In this document: positions 5,351 through 11,716 of the stretch, piece by piece
How positions within the stretch are numbered: the first letter of the stretch is position 1
Layout of the letters: each line of letters starts with the position of its first letter
NCBI GenBank assembly: GCA_030631125.1
Contig: DAOVLS010000046.1
Span: forward strand, 1 to 11,716
Reading direction: 5' to 3'
DNA: 11,716 nucleotides
Origin: Planctomycetales bacterium
GTDB lineage: Bacteria; Planctomycetota; Phycisphaerae; SM23-33
The notes under the pieces: generated by a model
Told to the model about the DNA's origin: nothing
What the model saw: the letters and a program-made list of their open reading frames with translations, nothing else
Databases searched by the model: none
Program-made: the position numbers and the translations under genes

Positions 5351-5374
5351 AGTGTCCGTTGGTTTTTTACTTCG
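5343..5374. promoter_or_regulatory. Inverted repeat before the second PEP-CTERM gene
   Basis: CGAAGTAAA (5343-5351) and TTTACTTCG (5366-5374) are perfect 9-bp inverse complements. Compared with copy 1 one base at the loop edge has changed but the arms hold. Candidate operator or transcript-end hairpin. Confidence 0.5.
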
Positions 5375-5398
5375 TATTTTCAGGATTTGTGGTATGAT
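5371..5398 (+). promoter_or_regulatory. Promoter of the large beta-helix gene (weaker copy)
   Basis: TATGAT (5393-5398) preceded by TGG (5390-5392) aligns with the perfect TATAAT of copy 1. One base has been lost from the spacer region and one -10 base is non-consensus, so this copy is probably weaker. Confidence 0.55.
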
Positions 5399-5475
5399 TT
5401 TCGCTACGTGATTTTTGTAACTTTGGCTCGTCGGGTTTGCTGCGTTCTTTGCTTTTTCTGCCTGATGCTAAAGAA

Positions 5476-5482
5476 AAGGAGG
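5476..5482 (+). promoter_or_regulatory. Ribosome binding site fixing the start at 5488
   Basis: AAGGAGG lies 5 nt before ATG 5488, identical to the first gene. The frame is open upstream here too, but the signal peptide starts at this ATG. Confidence 0.85.
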
Positions 5483-5487
5483 CATCA

Positions 5488-8400
5488 ATGATACGTTCAC
5501 GTCGATTTGCCTTATCCCTCGTCTGTATTGCCCTGCTTACGTTAGCCGTCGCCCCGGTTCAGGCCGATTCTACCTTCTGGCAGGATATTCCAGCCGGGTC
5601 GCAGGATTGGTTCGATCCGGTCCAATGGACCGCCGGCGTACCAACGTCAAGTCACGAGGCCTTTATTCGAACTGGTCCTCCTGTCATTATTTCTTCCGGC
5701 GACGCCGAGACGTATTATCTCTATCTGTACAGTAAAAGCGGTTATGGCACGGGACATATCGTTCACACAGGCGGGTCGCTTACGGTCAGCCGTTTCTACA
5801 TGTGGTCCGATCTGGAAGATGCTCCGACCTACAGGATTTCAGGCTCTGCGAACCTCTCTGCAGGCTGGGAGTTCTACATGGGAGGGGAAAACGGCACACC
5901 GACATTCATTCAGGACGGCGGTACAGTTACGACTAATATCCTCAAGATGGTAGAAGATGATAACACGAGCGCACGATATGAACTGCACGGAGGTTCGTTA
6001 GTTATACCCTCGGGCAGTAATCATTATTTACAAATTGTCGGTAGCGGAAACTACGGAAACGGCTATTTTCTCCAGACCGGTGGAACTCTTGATACACCGG
6101 TGATCTCTTTCTACGGAGGTGGGTCTAAAAGCGGAACATACGAGATGACCGGTGGGACGCTGAATGCCGGCACTATGCAGATGCATTACAGCGAAGACAA
6201 CCTCTTCCTTCAGACAGGAGGAACTGCACGGTTCACGGACCAAATGACATTAACCCGCGGGGGTACGTATCACTTCAGCGACGGAACATTAGAAACGGCG
6301 AGCGTAACGCTCGCACACTATATCGAAGGTTCCCTGTTCATGCAGGATGGAGGAACGCACACGACAAATATGCTTTCAGTCAACGAGGGCGCAAAATATC
6401 AATTGACCGGCGGTGCGCTTTCAATCGACGGCGGTTTGGAAGTCGCCGGAACGATGGATTTTAACGGTGGGCCGGGAACGCTGAACATCGGAGCAGGCGC
6501 TTCGGGGGACCTCGCACGAGGCAGCATCCTGAATCCGGGGCAGGCGACAGTGAACATTGGCACCGGCGGATTCCTGCTTCTTCCGCAGGGCTTTGACCCG
6601 GAAACGGCCTTCGGGACCTGGAATAATCAGGGCACGTCCCACGTAGCCGGTTCGACGCTTGTCATTCCCGCCAGCCAGACAGTGAATTTCTCCGGTGTCT
6701 TGGAAGATCGTGTCGAAGTGCAGGGGATATTGCAGGCAAATACCAGCCGGGGAATCGATTTAACCGGAGGGTTGTTAGTATCGGGAAGCGGCGTGATCGA
6801 CACCGGTGAAGAAGGCTCTGTCAACATAAGCGACCAGACCAGCGAGATTCAAGGCGGACAGGTTACCAGCAAAGGCTTTTCCCTTGGTTATTACGGGACA
6901 ACTAGCCGGGTTTGCCAGTCCGGCGGGCTAAACACCATCGCGGGCGGTCTCTACATGTCGGATTCGCTGTACGAAATCAGTGGCGGGGAATTGTCCTGCG
7001 CCGATATGTACGTTGGGGCCTATGCGTACTCCGGAGAGACCGCCGGCAATTTCATACAGACCGGCGGGACCGTCCGCGTAAGTGATAAAATCAGGGTCGG
7101 CGGCGTTTCTCCCGGATCGCTCTATGAACTGATTGATGGAGAGGTCTTCACCAAGGACTTGCAGGTTGGTTATAATTCGAAGGTTCTCGATGTCTTTCGC
7201 CAGAACGGCGGCTCGGTAAATGCTGATCGGCTCCTCTTTGCGGGCGGAGGAAAATACGAACTCAACGGCGGCGTTCTGGAAGTGAACACTATCGAGAATG
7301 CCGGAATCATTCAAACAGGCGGTGAGGTAACGGCCCGGGAAGTCAGTGTCAACGGCAGGCATTATGAACTGGAGGGAGACGGGGTGTTGTCGGCGGACAG
7401 GCTGGTCCTTGGCTTCAGCAAGAGCGGACGGTTCACGCAAGCCGCGTTGAGTTCGGTCGTGCTCGACAAACTTGAACTGACCAGCTACGACTTCGGCCAC
7501 GGTGTGTACGAACTCAGCGGCGGCATGTTGACGGCGAATACGGAACGCATCGGTACCGCTACCGGCCCCGGTGATTTCATCCAAACCGGCGGCACGCATA
7601 ACGCCGGACAGTTGACGGTCAATGCTGCAGGCACATATCAATTCTCCGGCGGAATTCTCAACGTCAGCGACGGCTTCGCGATGGATGGGGTAATGGACTT
7701 CTGCGGCGGCGACGGGATTGTCAACGCCGGCGGACTTGTGAACTTTGGTGCAGGTGAAGTCCTTAACGCCGGTCTGTCTGAGTTCAACGTGCTCGGTTCC
7801 GAGTCTATCTTTATTGTACCGGCTGAGTTCGACCCATACAGCGCATTCGGAACATACACGAATGAAGGCACACTCCAGTATGCCGGCGGTGTGCTGTTTG
7901 TCCCGGCAGGAGAAACATACTCCGCCAGCGGCACCGTCCTGGCCCATGTTCACGCCCAGGGTCAGTTTCTCGCCTCCGGCGGGCAGTGCGACCTGAAAGG
8001 CGGTGTAACGATAGAACTCGGGGGGAAGGTGGACTGCGGCGAAGGAACAGTCTATATCAATGATGAGACCGGAATTATCTCCGGCGGCGAACTGAAGACA
8101 AAAAGGCTTTATGTCGGTTGTGACAGTGCGGGAATGGTAACCCAGACCGGCGGACGTGTAACTGCGGACTGGTACTTCTCGGTAGGTTACAATGAGGGGG
8201 TCAGCGGAATGTATATTCTGGACGATACGGGCGAACTTTTTGCCAAAGGCGCCCGCATCGGCAGTAGTGGCAACGGGACCTTCCGCCAACTCGGCGGAAC
8301 GTTCAGGATTACGGGGTGCTGGAACACCTTGACGGTCGAAGATGGTGGGACGTACGAACAGGAAGGCGGCAGTTTTTCCTGCTCGGCCCTGATCGTGAAT

Positions 8401-10710
8401 GAAGGCGGAAAGTATATCCAAAGCGGGGGAACCAGTAGTTATTCCCGAGCCAACGCTATATACGGCGGAACATATGAGATGAGAGGCGGGACCCTTTCCA
8501 CACCGGTGCTGGATGTTAGTAGGTCAGGATCGTCGTTGATTCTGACCGGCGGGACGCTGAACATCAACGGCGAAGCCGATTTCGCCGGCACACTCGACTG
8601 CACCGGCGGGACCGGAACTATTGACGGTAGAGGCTGGCTGGATTTCGGCGGCGCACAGATACTCAATGCCGGGGGAACGACCTTCCGGTTGGCTAGCGAC
8701 TCCCTGCTTATCCTGCCGGCGGGATTCGACCCGCAGACCGATTTCGGGCTATTTGACAATCAGGGTGTCGCCTACAGTAGAGGCAGCACACTTGTCGTAC
8801 CAGCAGGCAAGGGTTTTTCGGGAAGGGACAAGGTAATTTACGACCCAGTGAATTGTGCCGGCTATATCCACGGCAGCGGCGATGACGGCATCGATCTGAT
8901 ATACGGGCTGACTGTTACCGAGGGTGCTGACGTCAATCTCGGTAACGGCAAGGTTACATGTAACAGCATCGGTGGCGACAGCGAGGTAACCGGCGGACAA
9001 CTTATTTGCAGGGAGACAGACCTGTTCGGGGGCAAATTCAACCTCACCGGGGGTGGCGTCACCGTAACAGACAGGATTTGGATCAAGTCCGGTGGTACAT
9101 TTACGCTTGGCGGTTCCGGCGTATTGTCTGCGGACAGGGCATGGGTGATAACCGACTTGACCGACGACGGATTCATGCAGTCCGGAGGGACATTTACAGT
9201 CAACGACGAGTTGAAGGTTAGCGGCAGATACGAGATGAGTGATGGTGCGCTCTCTGCCGGAAAGATTTATATTGCCCAAGTAGGAGAAATCGGAAAGGGA
9301 AAGGGAATATTCATTCATACCGGCGGCACCTGCACCGTTACGGACGAGATGATAGTCGGTCTCGGCATATGGTCCACTGGCCCCGAACTTATGGGCAAGT
9401 TGGAACTTGGTGGAACCGGGCGTCTGATAACCAACATCGTACGGATGTCCGGCGACTATGCCGTTTTTCAGCAGACCGGCGGGTTGCACAAAACTGATCA
9501 ACTGGTTCTTGGCTGGGGCGTTCAGTCAGACAGTACCTACGAACTGAGCGGCGGAGAGTTAGAGGCCGGGCTTGAGTATATCGGCAGGGCAGGCATAGGC
9601 CTGTTCCGGCAAACGGGCGGAATAAACACTGTCAGGCACTTTATCATCGGCGAGAACGGCCGATATGAGTGGACCGGAGGAACGCTGAACATCACCGGCG
9701 GATCCAGGATTGACGGTCAGTTCGACTTCGCTGAAACGGGCAAAAACCTGACCATCGAAAACGCGATCGTTGATATCTCCGAAGGTAGTTTCGTCAACGC
9801 CGGAAATGCCGCACTTACGCTCGGCGAAGGCTCTCTGCTGATCGTCCCTGAAGGCTATGACCCTGCCGATGTGTTCGGCAGTTACAACAATGCGGGTCTG
9901 ACGCATGTTGCTGGGATGGACCTTACCATCCCCGTCGGCAAGACGGTCGCCGGTTCAGGTACTATAAACGACCCTGTACTATGCCAGGGTACGGTCGCCG
10001 TTACGCCCGGGAACGAACTTAATCTGTCCGGCGGGCTGGACTTGTCATCAGGAGGCAGAGTGAATATTCTCGCGGGTGCATCCGAGGGTTACATAACGGC
10101 CCTGACTACTACCGACCTGAATGTCGGTTCCGACGGGGTCGGCACACTGAACCTGCAGAACACCGATGCCAACCTTGTCGTTTCCAACAGTCTCAAGTTC
10201 GGGCCTGGCGCTATGCTTTCAGTTACGGCAGGTTCCGGAATCCACATGACAGGTTCGGCCTTTGAAAACACAAGCATCGACCCGGCTGCACTGGCCGATA
10301 TGATCAATTTGACGCTGATATTCGAAGGCGGAAGCAGCGTTGTCGATCCGTTCGAGGTGGCCGGGGAGGATATGGGGGCAGTGTTCGCTGGTTTGGAGAG
10401 CAACTTCGCGCTGGGGACGCTGCAACTGGGCGGGGACGACATCGGGCAACTGAAACTGGTGAACCTGTTCGACAATCAACCCGGCTGGGAAGGCAGCGAA
10501 GCGCTTTACGTGGAAAAACTGATACTCGGAGCCGGTTCGATGCTCGACCTGAATGGTTTCAACCTCTACTATTTCAGCCTCGGCGGAACCGGCTCGATCC
10601 CGGATAATATCGACACCTCACATGGCGGAAGTGTCCAGCAGATTCCCGAACCGGCCACGATGTTACTTTTGGCTCTCGGCGGACTGGCGATGATAAAGCG
10701 GCGGAGGTGA
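5488..10710 (+). CDS. Very large secreted beta-helix protein with PEP-CTERM anchor
   Basis: The 1740-residue product has a signal peptide (1-26, cleavage likely after APVQA), a W-rich cap (DWFDPVQWTAGVP, about 40-52) and a long series of Gly-Gly rungs (FIQTGGT, YELSGG, YEMRGG and variants) typical of parallel beta-helix adhesins. Four modules of about 100 residues interrupt the helix, each of the form TGGTLNI...LLILPAGFDPQTDFG...NQG...VPAG. A C-terminal domain (about 1585-1718) matches that of the preceding gene, followed by IPEPATMLLLALGGLAMIKRRR, an intact PEP-CTERM signal. There is no enzymatic domain. It has the same front and back ends as the protease gene but lacks the C39 domain. It has its own promoter and is probably a surface or biofilm-matrix structural protein exported by Sec and processed by an exosortase encoded elsewhere. 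Ligand unknown. Confidence 0.85.
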   Translation: MIRSRRFALSLVCIALLTLAVAPVQADSTFWQDIPAGSQDWFDPVQWTAGVPTSSHEAFIRTGPPVIISSGDAETYYLYLYSKSGYGTGHIVHTGGSLTVSRFYMWSDLEDAPTYRISGSANLSAGWEFYMGGENGTPTFIQDGGTVTTNILKMVEDDNTSARYELHGGSLVIPSGSNHYLQIVGSGNYGNGYFLQTGGTLDTPVISFYGGGSKSGTYEMTGGTLNAGTMQMHYSEDNLFLQTGGTARFTDQMTLTRGGTYHFSDGTLETASVTLAHYIEGSLFMQDGGTHTTNMLSVNEGAKYQLTGGALSIDGGLEVAGTMDFNGGPGTLNIGAGASGDLARGSILNPGQATVNIGTGGFLLLPQGFDPETAFGTWNNQGTSHVAGSTLVIPASQTVNFSGVLEDRVEVQGILQANTSRGIDLTGGLLVSGSGVIDTGEEGSVNISDQTSEIQGGQVTSKGFSLGYYGTTSRVCQSGGLNTIAGGLYMSDSLYEISGGELSCADMYVGAYAYSGETAGNFIQTGGTVRVSDKIRVGGVSPGSLYELIDGEVFTKDLQVGYNSKVLDVFRQNGGSVNADRLLFAGGGKYELNGGVLEVNTIENAGIIQTGGEVTAREVSVNGRHYELEGDGVLSADRLVLGFSKSGRFTQAALSSVVLDKLELTSYDFGHGVYELSGGMLTANTERIGTATGPGDFIQTGGTHNAGQLTVNAAGTYQFSGGILNVSDGFAMDGVMDFCGGDGIVNAGGLVNFGAGEVLNAGLSEFNVLGSESIFIVPAEFDPYSAFGTYTNEGTLQYAGGVLFVPAGETYSASGTVLAHVHAQGQFLASGGQCDLKGGVTIELGGKVDCGEGTVYINDETGIISGGELKTKRLYVGCDSAGMVTQTGGRVTADWYFSVGYNEGVSGMYILDDTGELFAKGARIGSSGNGTFRQLGGTFRITGCWNTLTVEDGGTYEQEGGSFSCSALIVNEGGKYIQSGGTSSYSRANAIYGGTYEMRGGTLSTPVLDVSRSGSSLILTGGTLNINGEADFAGTLDCTGGTGTIDGRGWLDFGGAQILNAGGTTFRLASDSLLILPAGFDPQTDFGLFDNQGVAYSRGSTLVVPAGKGFSGRDKVIYDPVNCAGYIHGSGDDGIDLIYGLTVTEGADVNLGNGKVTCNSIGGDSEVTGGQLICRETDLFGGKFNLTGGGVTVTDRIWIKSGGTFTLGGSGVLSADRAWVITDLTDDGFMQSGGTFTVNDELKVSGRYEMSDGALSAGKIYIAQVGEIGKGKGIFIHTGGTCTVTDEMIVGLGIWSTGPELMGKLELGGTGRLITNIVRMSGDYAVFQQTGGLHKTDQLVLGWGVQSDSTYELSGGELEAGLEYIGRAGIGLFRQTGGINTVRHFIIGENGRYEWTGGTLNITGGSRIDGQFDFAETGKNLTIENAIVDISEGSFVNAGNAALTLGEGSLLIVPEGYDPADVFGSYNNAGLTHVAGMDLTIPVGKTVAGSGTINDPVLCQGTVAVTPGNELNLSGGLDLSSGGRVNILAGASEGYITALTTTDLNVGSDGVGTLNLQNTDANLVVSNSLKFGPGAMLSVTAGSGIHMTGSAFENTSIDPAALADMINLTLIFEGGSSVVDPFEVAGEDMGAVFAGLESNFALGTLQLGGDDIGQLKLVNLFDNQPGWEGSEALYVEKLILGAGSMLDLNGFNLYYFSLGGTGSIPDNIDTSHGGSVQQIPEPATMLLLALGGLAMIKRRR
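6409..9970 (+). repeat. Four ~100-residue modules separating beta-helix tracts
   Basis: Approximate spans 6409-6705, 7642-7938, 8540-8832 and 9670-9970. Landmarks: LPQGFDPETAFG, PAEFDPYSAFG, PAGFDPQTDFG and PEGYDPADVFG, each followed about 20 residues later by a VPA or VPAG-like strand (IPASQ, VPAGE, VPAGK, IPVGK). They are diverged in DNA, so the internal duplications are old. Confidence 0.75.
10345..10445. repeat. 3' conversion patch 1, copy in the large beta-helix gene
   Basis: Partner of 4939-5039 (98 of 101 identical). Sequence on either side is clearly more diverged. Confidence 0.9.
10534..10679. repeat. 3' conversion patch 2, copy in the large beta-helix gene
   Basis: Partner of 5128-5273 (144 of 146 identical), covering the PEP-CTERM region. 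Confidence 0.9.
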
Positions 10711-10730
10711 ATTTTTCGTTCAAGTCGAAT

Positions 10731-10768
10731 CACAAAAACAAAGCCCAGCCATTCGAATGGCTGGGCTT
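10731..10768 (-). terminator. Intrinsic terminator of ftsH (palindromic repeat copy B)
   Basis: A perfect 28-bp palindrome (arms AAGCCCAGCCATTC at 10741-10754 and GAATGGCTGGGCTT at 10755-10768) is followed on the minus strand by TGTTTTTGTG (10740-10731), a good U-tract. It lies 31 nt beyond the ftsH stop. For the plus-strand gene ending at 10710 the hairpin is also downstream but lacks a T-run. Confidence 0.65.
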
Positions 10769-10830
10769 GGAGTTTCGCAGCACAGGACTTTCTATGAGAT
10801 TATCCCGGTTCGGGGATGGTTCCGGCGTCG
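10744..10830. repeat. Island-edge repeat, right copy (hairpin + ftsH tail)
   Basis: Partner of 1548-1635. It contains the hairpin and, on the minus strand, the TAA and last codons of ftsH. With the left copy it brackets the DUF433 gene and both PEP-CTERM genes as direct repeats. Confidence 0.7.
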
Positions 10831-11716
10831 GATGCCTGGTTGGTTTCGGGCAGCGGAGGCGGTTTGGTAGCGTCGGCGGGCTTGGCGGCTTCTGCCTCGA
10901 GTAACTCATTTATCGAAGGTTTGTCCAGCGTTTCGCCGGCGATGATCTTTTTGACGTCCTCTGCGTCGAGCGTCTCGTAGTTCAGCAGGGCGTCGGCGAT
11001 ACCCTTGACCTTGTCGCGATTTGTCTGGAGCATTTCGCGTGCGTCGGCATACGCGGCGTCCATGATGACCTTAATCTCTTCGTCGATTATCTCGGCGGTT
11101 TTTTCGGAGTATTCCTTCCCGCCGATGTCGAACATCGTCGGCCTCTCCGGACCCGGCGTGTAGCGGACGAAAGAGAGTTTCTCGCTCATTCCCCATTCGA
11201 GGATCATTTTTCGCGCCAGTTCGGTCGCCTGTGCTATGTCGGCGGCGGCTCCGCTGTCGATGTCGCCGCAGAACATCTCCTCTGCGATGCGTCCTGCCAC
11301 CGCCACGCGGATAAAGGCTTCGCACCATCGGCGGGTGAACATAAAGCGGTCCTTCTCCGGCAGCGTAAAAGTCGCTCCGCCCATCTGTCCGCGGGGAATG
11401 ATCGAGACCTTGTGGAGCGGGTCGGAGTCGGGCGTGAGTACCTGGACGAGCGTATGGCCGGCTTCGTGGTAGGCCGTCATTTCCTTTTCGCGTTCGTCGA
11501 TTGCCCGGCTCTTTCGCGCTCTGCCCCAGCGGACCCTGTCGCGCGCCTCCTCCAGGTCCGCCTGCTCGACGGCGTCCTTGTTCGCCATTGTCGCGGCGAT
11601 AGCGGCTTCGTTAATCAGCGCCTCCAGGTCTGCCCCGCTGAACATCGGCGTACCGCGCGCCAGGCGGTTCAGGTCAACGTCCGGGCCGCACTCGACCTTG
11701 ACGGCGTAGATCTTCA
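10800..11716 (-). CDS. ftsH: ATP-dependent zinc metalloprotease FtsH, partial: N-terminal part beyond window edge
   Basis: The C-terminal 304 residues of the membrane-anchored AAA+ protease that degrades misfolded membrane proteins and regulators. Visible in order: the end of the AAA lid (DVDLNRLARGTPMFSGADLE, about 12-31, with INEAAI), the M41 zinc motif HEAGH (83-87), the VSIIPRG and GGATF strands, AGRIAEEMF, and SGAAADIAQATELARKM, whose Asp159 matches the third zinc ligand. WGMSEKLSFVRY and a Pro/Ala-rich tail follow. Catalytic residues look intact. The last residues (DAGTIPEPG) align with the tail of the DUF433 protein about 9 kb away. ftsH commonly sits directly before folP; here the PEP-CTERM genes lie between. 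The TAA at 10800-10802 is followed by the terminator hairpin. Confidence 0.96.
   Translation of the reverse strand, partial: KIYAVKVECGPDVDLNRLARGTPMFSGADLEALINEAAIAATMANKDAVEQADLEEARDRVRWGRARKSRAIDEREKEMTAYHEAGHTLVQVLTPDSDPLHKVSIIPRGQMGGATFTLPEKDRFMFTRRWCEAFIRVAVAGRIAEEMFCGDIDSGAAADIAQATELARKMILEWGMSEKLSFVRYTPGPERPTMFDIGGKEYSEKTAEIIDEEIKVIMDAAYADAREMLQTNRDKVKGIADALLNYETLDAEDVKKIIAGETLDKPSINELLEAEAAKPADATKPPPLPETNQASDAGTIPEPG

Larger units (their letters stand above)
5328..5532. repeat. 5' repeat block, copy 2
   Basis: Second copy of the block at 2129-2334. It starts within the abandoned tail codons and runs through promoter, leader, ribosome binding site and the first 15 codons of the next gene. 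Confidence 0.9.

Noticed and set aside
6928..8421. A 497-codon open frame on the minus strand
   Set aside because: It lies entirely within the large beta-helix gene, antisense to an obvious signal-peptide-to-PEP-CTERM frame. Its translation shows no family motif, and GGC/GGT-rich repeats readily leave the antisense frame open.
1..11716. Transposase, integrase or tRNA gene that would explain the island
   Set aside because: None was recognised on either strand in this window, so the insertion mechanism remains open.

Overview
The window looks like chromosomal DNA of a Gram-negative, planctomycete-like bacterium, most plausibly Planctomycetota of the Phycisphaerae type. The evidence is two very large secreted proteins ending in textbook PEP-CTERM sorting signals (IPEPATMLLLALG, then a basic tail), a C39-like cysteine protease domain of the GCSPT type, long Gly-Gly-Thr beta-helix repeats, and many short palindromic elements. 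The taxonomic call is an inference; there is no marker RNA.

Layout. Positions 1-563 (minus): 5' part of a diadenylate cyclase gene (cdaA), cut by the window edge. 667-1527 (minus): folP, dihydropteroate synthase, with a palindromic element read through in frame. 1605-1868 (minus): a small DUF433 (antitoxin-like) gene with no visible toxin partner. 1869-2289: no gene, but a promoter for the DUF433 gene, a partial repeat, the ghost C-terminal tail of a lost paralogue, and the promoter and leader of the next gene. 2290-5307 (plus): a 1005-aa secreted C39-like protease / beta-helix / PEP-CTERM protein. 5488-10710 (plus): a 1740-aa beta-helix PEP-CTERM protein. 10800-11716 (minus): 3' part of ftsH, cut by the window edge.

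How the genes fit together. ftsH, folP and cdaA are neighbours on one strand in many bacteria. Here ftsH and folP are pushed about 9.3 kb apart by the DUF433 gene and the two oppositely oriented PEP-CTERM genes. The two edges of this island carry related sequence (1548-1635 and 10744-10830, about 80% by hand alignment): a strong hairpin plus a stretch that encodes the last residues and stop codon of both the DUF433 protein and FtsH. The two PEP-CTERM genes are paralogues with nearly identical ends (promoter, leader, ribosome binding site and signal peptide at the front; a C-terminal module and sorting signal at the back) and unrelated middles. Their C-terminal DNA is a mosaic of near-identical and diverged patches.

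The most interesting signals are short palindromes that have entered coding genes. One is translated in frame inside folP. A second, 37 bp long, frameshifted the end of the protease gene but supplied a new hydrophobic/basic tail, so the sorting signal still looks functional; the original tail codons lie unused just downstream. All similarity and count statements were made by eye.
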